Positions 28,601-36,754 are shown, counted from the stretch's first letter. The stretch is DNA of 64,000 nt from Prolixibacteraceae bacterium (GCA_019720755.1 CP081303.1:930001-994000), one strand, 5' to 3'. The notes: a model not told the origin generated them from the sequence alone. Made by a program: numbers and translations.

Positions 28601-30178
28601 ATGAAGTTAAAAGAGATGTCTTTAACGATGGCCATGATGTTCTCTGCATCTTGTTTCCATCACGCACAAGCCAAAGAGGAGAAGAAAAGTCCCAACATTC
28701 TATTTGTTGCTGTGGATGATCTGAATGACTGGATCGGTGCCATGGGGGATAAAGGACACCCAGATGCAATCACACCAAACTTAGACCGCCTCGCTGCCAG
28801 AGGGGTATATTTTACCAATAACCATGCGAACACGACTGCATGTACCCCTTCTCGTCTCTCTGTGATGACTGGTATGGGAGCTGTAAGTACTGGATGTTAT
28901 ACCAACAAAAGTGGGGTTCGAAATGAAAATCTGTTTGAAGAGTCCATTCCGCTTTCAAGTTATTTGAGACAGCAGGGTTACCACACGATGGGCTGTGGTA
29001 AGATCGAAGGTCATGCTTTGAAAGGGTATGACAAACGTTACCCACAAACCAAGATGTGGGATGAGCGTTTGCCTCGTAGTTTTCGTATCAACTCAGAGAC
29101 TTTAAAGGATGCTGCAGGATATGGTGATGTCGATTTCTATCCATTTCCAATGGGTGGCTCAGATATCAAAAAACACAATGCATCTTACAAAGGATTCTCT
29201 CTTTGTGCTGGTCCTATCGATAGAGACTATATTCCTGGAGGAAAGATGCCAGACGAACTGACCGTAGCGTGGGCTATCGATAAACTTCATAAAGACTATG
29301 AAAAACCATTTATGTTAGGGGTTGGATTTGTTCGTCCCCATGTGCCTTATACTGCTCCACGAGAGTTCTTCGATCTCTATCCGATCGATAAGATCCATGT
29401 TCCAGAGGACCCTAAGGGAGAGATGGACGACATTCCTCTTTTTGGAAAAGCCATGGCTTACGGTTGTTTTGATCCTTGTGACGAAAGAATGGTGCGTGAA
29501 TTAGGACCTGATTACAGAAGAAAACTGGTGCAGGGATATCTTGCTAGTGTAACCTTTATGGATGCACAACTAGGAAAACTTCTTGATGCATTAGACAAAA
29601 GCGACTATGCCGAGAACACCATCATCTGCTTGTGGTCAGATCATGGACAGCACCTAGGAGAGAAGCATAGCTGGAGAAAGCAAGATCTATGGCAAGAGGC
29701 AACCAACTGTCCTATGTTGTGGGTGGTGCCAGGAGTAACCAAAGGCGGTAAGGTCTGTAAAGAGCCAACCAGTTTGATCGATATCTATCCTACGATGGTG
29801 TCTCTTTGTGGAAATGATCCTGTCTCTCGTTTAGATGGAACCAGTTTGATACCACAATTGAAGAATGTAAAGTCTAAGAGATCCTATCCTGCTCTCTCTT
29901 CTTGGTCGTTTGGAAGCCACTCGCTTAGAGGTGTTCGCTATCACTATATTCGTTATTATGATGGCTCAGAGGAACTTTATGATTGTAAAAATGACTATGC
30001 AGAGCATCGCAATTTGGCATCGAATCCTAAATATGCTAAAGTGATCAAAAGAATGAAGAAATTCCTTCCAAAAGATAAGTACCAGCCAACAGATAAGAAT
30101 CAAGAGTTTCATAACTATCTAGATCGCGTAGACCGTTGGACTAAAGACCCAGCTTCGCTACCAGACTACCTAAAATAG
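28601..30178 (+). CDS. Secreted sulfatase 1 (iduronate-2-sulfatase-like)
   Basis: 525 residues with an N-terminal signal peptide ending near HAQA (residue 24). The sulfatase signature ACTPSRLSVMTG contains Cys81, the residue converted to formylglycine. Asp39-Asp40 (AVDDLNDW) and the late WSDHGQHLGEKHSWRKQ segment supply metal and sulfate ligands. The block VGFVRPHVPYTAPREFFDLY is typical of iduronate-2-sulfatase-like (S1 family) enzymes. It would remove sulfate esters from a polysaccharide in the periplasm and needs a formylglycine-generating enzyme, not seen here. A near-identical paralogue lies at 36755; a PL8 lyase remnant lies between them. Confidence 0.93.
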   Translation: MKLKEMSLTMAMMFSASCFHHAQAKEEKKSPNILFVAVDDLNDWIGAMGDKGHPDAITPNLDRLAARGVYFTNNHANTTACTPSRLSVMTGMGAVSTGCYTNKSGVRNENLFEESIPLSSYLRQQGYHTMGCGKIEGHALKGYDKRYPQTKMWDERLPRSFRINSETLKDAAGYGDVDFYPFPMGGSDIKKHNASYKGFSLCAGPIDRDYIPGGKMPDELTVAWAIDKLHKDYEKPFMLGVGFVRPHVPYTAPREFFDLYPIDKIHVPEDPKGEMDDIPLFGKAMAYGCFDPCDERMVRELGPDYRRKLVQGYLASVTFMDAQLGKLLDALDKSDYAENTIICLWSDHGQHLGEKHSWRKQDLWQEATNCPMLWVVPGVTKGGKVCKEPTSLIDIYPTMVSLCGNDPVSRLDGTSLIPQLKNVKSKRSYPALSSWSFGSHSLRGVRYHYIRYYDGSEELYDCKNDYAEHRNLASNPKYAKVIKRMKKFLPKDKYQPTDKNQEFHNYLDRVDRWTKDPASLPDYLK

Positions 30179-30203
30179 AGGTTTAAAGCCATTAGATAAC
30201 ACG

Positions 30204-30238
30204 AAAGGGGATCGCATAGCCATGCGATCCCCTTTATG
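30204..30238 (+). terminator. Terminator after sulfatase 1
   Basis: Perfect 14-base arms AAAGGGGATCGCAT and ATGCGATCCCCTTT around a 4-base loop, 25 bases after the sulfatase stop codon. Confidence 0.9.
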
Positions 30239-30562
30239 CTTTTTATGAAAACAAGTTTCCTTCGATTGTGAACGTACTGCATTCGTAATTAAACTAGACT
30301 CAATATAAATTACCTTTATGCATAGAAAATTGCTACCAAAGAGACTCCTGTATTGAGAACGTTTCAACAAACAGATGGCGTTCGAGATAATTAGAATGTT
30401 AAATAAACAGCAAACTATACGAATGTCCAGGGCTTAGTAATCAAAAATAGACTCACTTATATCGATAAAGTGATACAAAACATTGCTTTCTAATAGAACT
30501 TACACACTTTTCGGGACAGTGCCTTGAAAAGATTCTAGAACCACTTTCATACTAGGTTTGGA

Positions 30563-30641
30563 TACCCTTCGGTTACCCTTCCTTTACCCTTCCTTTACTC
30601 TAGGGGTAACCAAAGGGTAAAGGAAGGGTAACCGAAGGGTA
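30563..30641. repeat. 29-bp perfect inverted repeat built from a short CCCTT-rich motif
   Basis: The arm at 30563-30591 is exactly complementary to 30613-30641, with a 21-base loop. Both arms consist of repeats of a TACCCTTCC/GG-type motif. A stretch of 33 bases from the loop and right arm recurs in inverse orientation at 61371-61403 with one mismatch. The element sits 20 bases from the left edge of the peptide cassette array. The remainder of 30239-30662 holds no gene that I can see. Confidence 0.92.
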
Positions 30642-30662
30642 AAGGATCTGTATTGCATCCAC

Positions 30663-30705
30663 TTGTTTGTTGTAATATTTCGATTTTAATATTGAACACA
30701 CTCAC
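30663..30705 (-). pseudogene. Truncated gene A at the left edge of the array
   Basis: Only the first codons of gene A remain (GTG start next to the stop codon of B1, then SVFNIK). Two T and one substitution differ from the intact copies in the homopolymer after that, so the frame is also shifted. Homology to the other copies ends at 30663. Confidence 0.75.
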
Positions 30706-30942
30706 TTAATCAGATTTTTTAGACATCCTTGTTATTAGCATTTGTATTACTAAAGTAACAATAGGAATAGTAATTACAATAGCTAAATACCCTACAATAG
30801 TAATAATCAACCCTTCGGTCGTTCCTCTGGGGATATCAATTATTTTTCCTTGAGAAAAAAATCTCATTAATTTGTAACCTACTATCGCAGCAATAAATGG
30901 AGTAATACTATATTTTTTAAAAAATGTATTATTTTTATTCAT
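30706..30942 (-). CDS. Gene B1: small two-helix membrane protein, possible immunity protein
   Basis: 78 residues. Two hydrophobic segments, ITPFIAAIVGYKLMRFF and IITIVGYLAIVITIPIVTLV, are separated by a conserved SQGKIIDIPRGTTEG loop; the tail is basic (TRMSKKSD). No family is recognised. Size and topology resemble immunity proteins of small bacteriocins, and it lies 111 bases downstream of peptide gene C1. Its sequence matches B3 almost completely but differs from B2 mainly in the first helix, in parallel with the peptides. Confidence 0.6.
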   Translation of the reverse strand: MNKNNTFFKKYSITPFIAAIVGYKLMRFFSQGKIIDIPRGTTEGLIITIVGYLAIVITIPIVTLVIQMLITRMSKKSD

Positions 30943-31053
30943 GATTTGAAAATTAAATTAAGACTTCATGTGATGATATTTTACTAATAAATTGGTGATT
31001 AGCTATCTAATTTATGAATAAAATAGATAGCTAATCTTACAGTCTTTTCAACC

Positions 31054-31311
31054 TTACAATCCTACTGCTCCTGTCGCTATCCAATATGCAGCTCCTACGG
31101 GATTGGCGGAAGCAGCACCTCCTGTAGTTAGCGTAGCCTGTGCTCCAAAACAACCCATGCCAACAAAAAGCGACGAACAAACATCTTTTCCATATTCCAA
31201 ACCTGCATTCAATGCGCCTCCTTCTTCAGTACAAGCGGATCCCATAGCACAACCAAGTCCTAGCTGCTGAATGGTTATATCGTGATTACTTTTTGTACTC
31301 ATCCCTTGCAT
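31054..31311 (-). CDS. Gene C1: Gly/Ala-rich small peptide, bacteriocin precursor-like
   Basis: 85 residues if translated from the ATG at 31311; the ATG at 31302 (MSTKSNHD) is also possible. A polar N-terminal part of about 30 residues ends in EEGG, followed by a small-residue-rich part with ALNAGLEYGKDVCSSLFVGM and the tail GGAASANPVGAAYWIATGAV. Cys18, and Cys in DVC and GMGCFG, are shared by all copies; C1 has an extra Cys in SACTEE. A double-glycine leader is suggested because C1 and C3 are identical after EEGG and differ only before it. No export or modification gene is in the window. Function is inferred. Confidence 0.6.
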   Translation of the reverse strand: MQGMSTKSNHDITIQQLGLGCAMGSACTEEGGALNAGLEYGKDVCSSLFVGMGCFGAQATLTTGGAASANPVGAAYWIATGAVGL

Positions 31312-31337
31312 AAAACCAAGAGAAAAAATCCAGGGAA

Positions 31338-31454
31338 TTCTCTGGATATAGTACTCGGATTCTTATCAAGATGCTTTGCAATGCAACGTAACGAAATTCC
31401 TTCTTTGACTTTATCTTCTAAAATGTATCTTTGTTGTATGGTGAAGTGCTTCAT
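31338..31454 (-). mobile_element. IS30-family transposase N-terminal fragment, copy 1
   Basis: 39 codons starting MKHFTIQQRYILEDKVKEGI and ending KHLDKNPSTISRE, the N-terminal helix-turn-helix of IS30-family transposases. It is cut at 31338, where the sequence continues into the leader of gene C1. About 90 bases upstream (31455-31545) probably include the original IS30 terminus. The same fragment recurs 1086 bases away with only one base different in the whole inter-gene segment. Confidence 0.8.
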
Positions 31455-31545
31455 TGAGGGCAAAGTATTGATTAATATTTAGGTGCAACCTCAAAGAAAG
31501 GCTTCACCTTTTTCTTGTCCAAAATGTTGCACTTCAATCTAGAAT

Positions 31546-31791
31546 CTAAGTAAAATAAAACAACTCTTTTTTATTACCTGTTGAGTAAGCGGCAAAAGCA
31601 TCAGTCAAAATATTTGATAAACTACTTGTTTGTGAGATGTTTGAGCTAGGTATATTGTGTTTGCTATCATTAATTGATATCCTTAAAAAGAAAGGTATTG
31701 ACCAAATACTAATCGCTACGATAACATAAATTGATAATATCTTTAATTGTTTGTTGTAATATTTCGCTTTTTTAATATTGAACACACTCAC
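31546..31791 (-). CDS. Gene A2: small single-helix membrane protein
   Basis: 81 residues from a GTG that immediately follows the stop codon of B2 (TAA-GTG), suggesting translational coupling. One hydrophobic segment (ILSIYVIVAISIWSIPFFL) is followed by a Ser/Asn-rich extracytoplasmic part and ends KKELFYFT. No family is recognised. The protein is identical to A3. Its stop codon is close to the IS30 fragment, so the C-terminus could have been shortened by that insertion. Confidence 0.5.
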   Translation of the reverse strand: MSVFNIKKAKYYNKQLKILSIYVIVAISIWSIPFFLRISINDSKHNIPSSNISQTSSLSNILTDAFAAYSTGNKKELFYFT

Positions 31792-32028
31792 TTAATCAGA
31801 TTTTTTAGACATCCTTTTTATTAGCATTTGTATTACTAAAGTAACAATAGGAACAGTAATCATAATAGTTAAATACCCTACAGTAATTATAATCACCCCT
31901 TCGGTCGTTCCTTTGGGGATATCAATTATTTTTCCTTGAGAAAATAATCTCAGTAAAAAGATAGCTGATATCGCAGCAATAAATGGAGTAATACTATATT
32001 TTTTAAAAAATGTATTATTTTTATTCAT
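31792..32028 (-). CDS. Gene B2: divergent variant of the small two-helix membrane protein
   Basis: 78 residues, same layout as B1 and B3, but the first helix reads IAAISAIFLLRLFSQ instead of IAAIVGYKLMRFFSQ and the second has IIIITVGYLTIMITVP-type changes. The central IDIPKGTTEG loop is kept. It belongs to the unit with the divergent peptide C2, as expected if B gives immunity matched to C. Confidence 0.6.
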   Translation of the reverse strand: MNKNNTFFKKYSITPFIAAISAIFLLRLFSQGKIIDIPKGTTEGVIIITVGYLTIMITVPIVTLVIQMLIKRMSKKSD

Positions 32029-32139
32029 GATTTGAAAATTAAATTAAGACTTCATGTGATGATATTTTACTAATAAAATGGTGATTAGCTATCTACTTTA
32101 TGAATAAAATAGATAGCTAATCTTACAGACTTTTCAATC

Positions 32140-32397
32140 TTACAATCCTACTGCTCCTGTCGTTATCCAATATGCAGCTCCTACGGGATTGGCGGAAGCA
32201 GCACCTCCTGTAGCTAGCGTAGCCTGTGCTCCAAAACAACCCATGCCCATAAAAAGCCCCCCACATACATCTTTTCCATATTCCAAGCCTGCATGCAATG
32301 CGCCTCCTTCTTCAGCATAAGTGGCTCCCATAGCACAACCAAGTCCTAGCTGCTGAATGGTTATATCGTGATTACTTTTTGTACTCATCCCTTGCAT
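32140..32397 (-). CDS. Gene C2: divergent variant of the Gly/Ala-rich peptide
   Basis: 85 residues. Compared with C1, the putative mature part has HAGLEYGKDVCGGLFMGM in place of NAGLEYGKDVCSSLFVGM, with further Thr/Ala exchanges (ATLATGG, YWITTG). The leader end is ATYAEEGG as in C3. The cysteines of DVC and GMGCFG are kept. Same role as proposed for C1. Confidence 0.6.
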   Translation of the reverse strand: MQGMSTKSNHDITIQQLGLGCAMGATYAEEGGALHAGLEYGKDVCGGLFMGMGCFGAQATLATGGAASANPVGAAYWITTGAVGL

Positions 32398-32423
32398 AAA
32401 ACCAAGAGAAAAAATCCAGGGAA

Positions 32424-32540
32424 TTCTCTGGATATAGTACTCGGATTCTTATCAAGATGCTTTGCAATGCAACGTAACGAAATTCCTTCTTTGACTTTAT
32501 CTTCTAAAATGTATCTTTGTTGTATGGTGAAGTGCTTCAT
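32424..32540 (-). mobile_element. IS30-family transposase N-terminal fragment, copy 2
   Basis: Same 39-codon fragment as at 31338-31454, starting MKHFTIQQRYILED and ending after TISRE. It is a passenger of the tandem duplication rather than a second insertion, because its ends coincide exactly with those of copy 1. Confidence 0.8.
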
Positions 32541-32631
32541 TGAGGGCAAAGTATTGATTAATATTTTGGTGCAACCTCAAAGAAAGGCTTCACCTTTTTC
32601 TTGTCCAAAATGTTGCACTTCAATCTAGAAT

Positions 32632-32877
32632 CTAAGTAAAATAAAACAACTCTTTTTTATTACCTGTTGAGTAAGCGGCAAAAGCATCAGTCAAAATATT
32701 TGATAAACTACTTGTTTGTGAGATGTTTGAGCTAGGTATATTGTGTTTGCTATCATTAATTGATATCCTTAAAAAGAAAGGTATTGACCAAATACTAATC
32801 GCTACGATAACATAAATTGATAATATCTTTAATTGTTTGTTGTAATATTTCGCTTTTTTAATATTGAACACACTCAC
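32632..32877 (-). CDS. Gene A3: small single-helix membrane protein
   Basis: 81 residues, identical to A2, starting with the GTG directly after the B3 stop codon. One predicted membrane helix (IYVIVAISIWSIPFFL). Function unknown; the identity with A2 contrasts with the divergence between B2 and B3. Confidence 0.5.
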   Translation of the reverse strand: MSVFNIKKAKYYNKQLKILSIYVIVAISIWSIPFFLRISINDSKHNIPSSNISQTSSLSNILTDAFAAYSTGNKKELFYFT

Positions 32878-33126
32878 TTAATCAGATTTTTTAGACATCC
32901 TTTTTATTAGCCTTTTTATTAGCATTCGTATTACTAAAGTAACAATAGGAATAGTAATTACAATAGCTAAATACCCTACAATAGTAATAATCAACCCTTC
33001 GGTCGTTCCTCTGGGGATATCAATTATTTTTCCTTGAGAAAAAAATCTCATTAATTTGTAACCTACTATCGCAGCAATAAATGGAGTAATACTATATTTT
33101 TTAAAAAATGTATTATTTTTATTCAT
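32878..33126 (-). CDS. Gene B3: small two-helix membrane protein with a 12-base insertion
   Basis: 82 residues, equal to B1 through both helices, but the basic tail is extended by a four-residue duplication (LIKRLIKRMSKKSD). Same possible immunity role, paired with C3. Confidence 0.6.
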   Translation of the reverse strand: MNKNNTFFKKYSITPFIAAIVGYKLMRFFSQGKIIDIPRGTTEGLIITIVGYLAIVITIPIVTLVIRMLIKRLIKRMSKKSD

Positions 33127-33237
33127 GATTTGAAAATTAAATTAAGACTTCATGTGATGATATTTTACTAATAAATTGGTGATTAGCTATCTAATTTATG
33201 AATAAAATAGATAGCTAATCTTACAGTCTTTTCAACC

Positions 33238-33495
33238 TTACAATCCTACTGCTCCTGTCGCTATCCAATATGCAGCTCCTACGGGATTGGCGGAAGCAGC
33301 ACCTCCTGTAGTTAGCGTAGCCTGTGCTCCAAAACAACCCATGCCAACAAAAAGCGACGAACAAACATCTTTTCCATATTCCAAACCTGCATTCAATGCG
33401 CCTCCTTCTTCAGCATAAGTGGCTCCCATAGCACAACCAAGTCCTATCTGCTGAATGGCTATATCGTGATTACTTTTTGTACTCATCCCTTGCAT
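33238..33495 (-). CDS. Gene C3: Gly/Ala-rich small peptide next to the IS element
   Basis: 85 residues from the ATG that corresponds to the starts of C1 and C2; the frame also runs back to 33528 into the end of the ISAs1 element. The part after EEGG is identical to C1, while the leader (HDIAIQQIG, ATYAEEGG) differs. Its upstream DNA is the terminal repeat of the ISAs1 element rather than the IS30 fragment, so its promoter may differ from those of C1 and C2. Confidence 0.58.
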   Translation of the reverse strand: MQGMSTKSNHDIAIQQIGLGCAMGATYAEEGGALNAGLEYGKDVCSSLFVGMGCFGAQATLTTGGAASANPVGAAYWIATGAVGL

Positions 33496-33514
33496 AAAAC
33501 CAAGAGAAAAAATC

Positions 33515-34814
33515 CAGGGAAATTGCATTTATAACTGATTGGATATTAGACGGAATTAACAAGTATTAGAACGAGCGATAAGCTTTTCCCTATATTCATC
33601 GACATATATAGCTCTATTTTTCTTCCATTTCAATGTTTTTTTGTTCTCTGTATCCAATTTTAAGATATTAAGAGCCATTTTACAAAGCATATTCATATTC
33701 TCAGCTGCATGATCTTTTTTACGCTGTTGTTTATCTTCATCGAATGACACATCAAGAGACCAATGAAGATTATTCTCTATTGCCCAATGTGAACGTATAG
33801 GTCTATTAAACCTCTCAGCTGTTGTATCTAACGAGGAAATATAATATCTCACATCAGATCTTTCTTTATTTGTTGAAGACTCTAATGTCTGGGTTGTTAT
33901 TTGAATTAAACTACGGATACCACTCCATTTGGTCAATACAGAAGCACCTTCAAAGTCATTTATTACATCACAGATACGTGTTTCAATTCTTCCATGACCA
34001 CAGTCTTCTGTGATATTAGAATCACAAACAATATCTGTATTAAATTGAATGACAATCTCCTCTTTAGTTTTCTGCTGATTACCTTTTACTTGTAAAATAT
34101 AGTCCCCTTCTTTTTCCAGTATTTTATATGCAATTTCAGTTTGACAGCCCATTGCATCTGTTGTAACAATCATTCCTTTGACAGTGATAAGATCTAACAA
34201 TTCTGGGATGGCTGTTATTTCATTACTCTTTTTGTTCGTGGTAACCTGTCCCAAGCACAAACCATTACCTGAAGCAAAAGCGGATACAACATGGATTGCA
34301 TTTTTCTTAGCATTGGCAGAACCTTTAATAGTCTTACCATCAATTCCTATAACTTGATTTGAAGTTCGCTTAGTTAAATTTGAAGACCAGTTGATAAAAC
34401 ACTCATTAAAGAGCGAAGAATCTAAATGTCTAAATACTCGACCAATGGTATCGTGTGATGGAATCCCTGATGCGTACGGATAAAATTTTCTCAGCCAGTC
34501 AGTTTTAAGTTCTCCAAATTGTGCAATATCTTCATTGGTTTTAAAACCACTTAAGGTGGCTGATAATGAAAGGAATAGAATTTCTGTGAGTGGGTACATA
34601 AAATTACCTTTTTGTATTCTTCGAGGATCTTTTAATGGAAGGAAATAACGAGTAATCTTATTATCATAATTATTTACAACTACTTCATTCATATTTTTTT
34701 TAGAAAAGGACATCTCTCTGTTAATACTAATTCAGAATGTAATAGGCAGAATATGCCATAAATAATGTAGTAAATATAACAAAATTTATTAATTTCTTAA
34801 ATGCAATTTCCCTG
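33515..34814 (-). mobile_element. ISAs1-family insertion sequence
   Basis: About 1.3 kb bounded by perfect 17-base inverted repeats: CAGGGAAATTGCATTTA at 33515-33531 and its complement at 34798-34814. It carries one intact transposase gene. No target duplication is evident on comparing the flanks, so at least one flank has been rearranged. The left end abuts the peptide cassette array and the right end abuts a PL8 lyase remnant, whose 5' part is missing. Confidence 0.9.
33556..34713 (-). CDS. ISAs1-family DDE transposase
   Basis: 385 residues, apparently full length. N-terminal DUF4372-like part with LKDPRRIQKGNFMYPLTEIL, then the DDE domain: Asp in VIGIDGKTIKGSANAKKNAI, Asp in GMIVTTDAMGCQTEIAYKIL, and Glu in RSHWAIENNLHWSLDVSFDE, followed by AAENMNMLCKMALNIL. 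All motifs of the ISAs1 (H-repeat-related) family are present. The element may still be active. Confidence 0.95.
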   Translation of the reverse strand: MSFSKKNMNEVVVNNYDNKITRYFLPLKDPRRIQKGNFMYPLTEILFLSLSATLSGFKTNEDIAQFGELKTDWLRKFYPYASGIPSHDTIGRVFRHLDSSLFNECFINWSSNLTKRTSNQVIGIDGKTIKGSANAKKNAIHVVSAFASGNGLCLGQVTTNKKSNEITAIPELLDLITVKGMIVTTDAMGCQTEIAYKILEKEGDYILQVKGNQQKTKEEIVIQFNTDIVCDSNITEDCGHGRIETRICDVINDFEGASVLTKWSGIRSLIQITTQTLESSTNKERSDVRYYISSLDTTAERFNRPIRSHWAIENNLHWSLDVSFDEDKQQRKKDHAAENMNMLCKMALNILKLDTENKKTLKWKKNRAIYVDEYREKLIARSNTC

Positions 34815-35586
34815 CCATTACCACGCTTTTTCAAAATAATATAGAGAAAGGATTTTATAAGGATAAGAGTACATATTACAATGGCGTCTCTTTAGGACAT
34901 CAGTTAGATGTAGATGAGGTTCATGCTGGAGGGGTGCTATCCGACGTTCAGAATATTCAATATGTTGTTCCTGAGAGTTACAAAGTACGTATTGAACAGT
35001 CTAAGCAGGCTTCTTTGAAGAAGGACAAAGGGGGGTAAGTATAATCCGATCTAAGTGGCTCATTCCAAAGCGTGGATAGATCATGGTCGTGCTCCTTAAA
35101 GGGGCTTCCTATGAATATCTCGTATTGATGGATGCTAAGCGTAATGAAGCAAAAGATAGAGCAACCAACAAAGGGTATCAAGTGCTTCAGCAAGATTCTG
35201 TAGCCCATGTAGTGAAGCATGCGAAACTGAATATGACTGGTTATGTCATCTTTAAACCAAATGAATTCCATTCCAAAGGAAGGATTAAGGGGGTGGATAC
35301 ACCTCTATTGTTGATGATGAAAGAGAACGGAAAGGCGAGTATGTTGACTATTGCAAATCCGGACTTACATATGCCTAAGTGGAATCATAATATGTCGGTG
35401 ATGCCTTTGGATATTACCCACGGATATATCTCGGGTGAAGTGGTGTCGGTTACCCTGGATGGGATTTGGAGACCGATAGGGTATAATTATGATTTGCTTT
35501 CGGTAAAGTATGACAACCAGAGCACTACGCTGAAAATCTATACCCGAGATGGGAAGAGTATTGATCTGCCTCTTAGTAAGCAGTAA
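34815..35586 (+). pseudogene. C-terminal remnant of a PL8 polysaccharide lyase
   Basis: Translated fragments in at least three frames add up to the C-terminal part of a PL8 (hyaluronate/chondroitin lyase-type) protein: ITTLFQNNIEKGFYKDKSTY with GGVLSDVQNIQYVVPESYKV (34815-35036), then VAHSKAWIDHGRAP in a second frame, then GASYEYLVLMDAKRNEAKDR to the end (35083-35586). The N-terminal part is missing where the ISAs1 element begins, and stops at 35034 and about 35090 break the remainder. It was probably part of a sulfated glycosaminoglycan-degrading locus with the two flanking sulfatases. Confidence 0.72.
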
Positions 35587-35620
35587 TCGTAGTTGACTTT
35601 AATATAATGTTGAATATATA

Positions 35621-36656
35621 ATGCGAATCAAGAGTTGGATTTCATATCTAACCAAGTGGTTTAATTGCTTATATATTAGACATTTATATTGTTTTTATCT
35701 TTGAAAATCAGTATCTTATAGTTGTTTTCAAAGCGACTTTAAAATATGATAATCAAGGATAAGGACTTCAATTTAATAAAAATATACGATCTAATTTGTT
35801 ATTATTTCGATGAGTTAAGATATTATTGTGAACGATTTAGTAACATAACTCCCCTTGCTTTACTGATCAAGAGGTGATGACAATATATCTTTTTGGTGTT
35901 CAATATCAAGAATACACCAAGATAAATCAGATTCATAAATTTGCATGTGATTACTTGTCTGACTGGTTTCCAAATTTAGGATCTTATCAAGCATTTTGTA
36001 ATCGCCTTAATCGTTTAGGTGGAGCTTTTACAAGATTGTCTGAGTTATTACTTGAAGACACTCAGCCTAATGATTGTATTATCGATCAATGTTTACTTGA
36101 TTCGATGCCAATTATAACGTGTTCTGGCAAACGAAAAGGCAAGGTGGCCAATGAAGTAACCAATAAAGGCTATTGCTCTACGAAAGGAGTTTACTATTAT
36201 CGCATGAAGCTTCATATGCTGGGATAAGACGACAAGATGCTTTACCATTTCCAGAGCAAGTCCTTTTTACCCCTGCATCTGTGAACGATATTGTCGTTTA
36301 CAAGGAGAGATGGTCAGAGATGCGGAACAGAACCTTCTTCGGAGATAAAATTTACATGCATAATGAATTTAACCAACAAGTGAAGAATCAGTATAATTCA
36401 GAAATGTTGACACCTATTAAGGCAATAAAAGGAATGCCCTTGATAATCAAACAAAGAATAAAAGCAGCAGATGATTTGTATAATAGAGCTGTATCTAAAA
36501 TTAGACAACCTATTGAAGCAATGTTCTCTTGGCTAATCGAAAAAACAGATATACAAAGAGCTAGTAAAGTAAGGTCTACAAAAGGATTAATGGTACATGC
36601 ATTCGGTAAACTAACTGCAACGTTTCTTAATTATGTTTTGAACCCTTGATTCGCAT
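35621..36656 (+). mobile_element. IS982-family element, inactivated
   Basis: About 1036 bases with terminal inverted repeats ATGCGAATCAAGAGTT (35621-35636) and AACCCTTGATTCGCAT (36641-36656), matching but for one base. The size is normal for IS982. The flanks both read ATATA, a possible short target duplication. The transposase is broken by two frameshifts. The element separates the PL8 remnant from sulfatase 2. Confidence 0.82.
35746..36649 (+). pseudogene. IS982-family transposase with two frameshifts
   Basis: Three consecutive frames give one IS982 transposase: IKIYDLICYYFDELRYYCER (from the ATG at 35746), then MTIYLFGVQYQEYTKINQIH with FACDYLSDWFPNLGSYQAFC (from about 35874), then GIRRQDALPFPEQVLFTPAS to FLNYVLNP (to 36649). 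Each junction, near 35857 and near 36220, is explained by loss of one base. Catalytic region segments are present in the second and third parts, but no intact protein can be made without frameshifting. Confidence 0.82.
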
Positions 36657-36754
36657 ATATAGTGAAGTTTTACACTTCAGAGCTCGCATTGGGGACCAGC
36701 CATTCTCCAAAGCAGCTCTTTTAAACAACAAACTTAAATTATATAATATAATAT

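Larger units (their letters stand above)
30663..33514 (-). repeat. Tandem array of a 1086-bp C-B-A-IS30 fragment cassette, about 2.6 copies
   Basis: Corresponding positions recur at +1086 bases (gene B stops at 30706, 31792, 32878; gene A stops at 31546, 32632; gene C stops at 31054, 32140), with a 12-base insertion in the third gene B. On the minus strand each unit reads C (85 aa), B (78-82 aa), A (81 aa), then a fragment of the 5' end of an IS30-family element. The leftmost unit is cut inside gene A at 30663 and the rightmost unit is cut at the end of the ISAs1 element at about 33515. A and the IS30 part are almost unchanged between copies, while B and C differ. Confidence 0.93.

Noticed and set aside
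31338-32540. Functional IS30 elements in the array
   Set aside because: Only the first 39 codons are present, without the DDE catalytic domain or a second terminal repeat.
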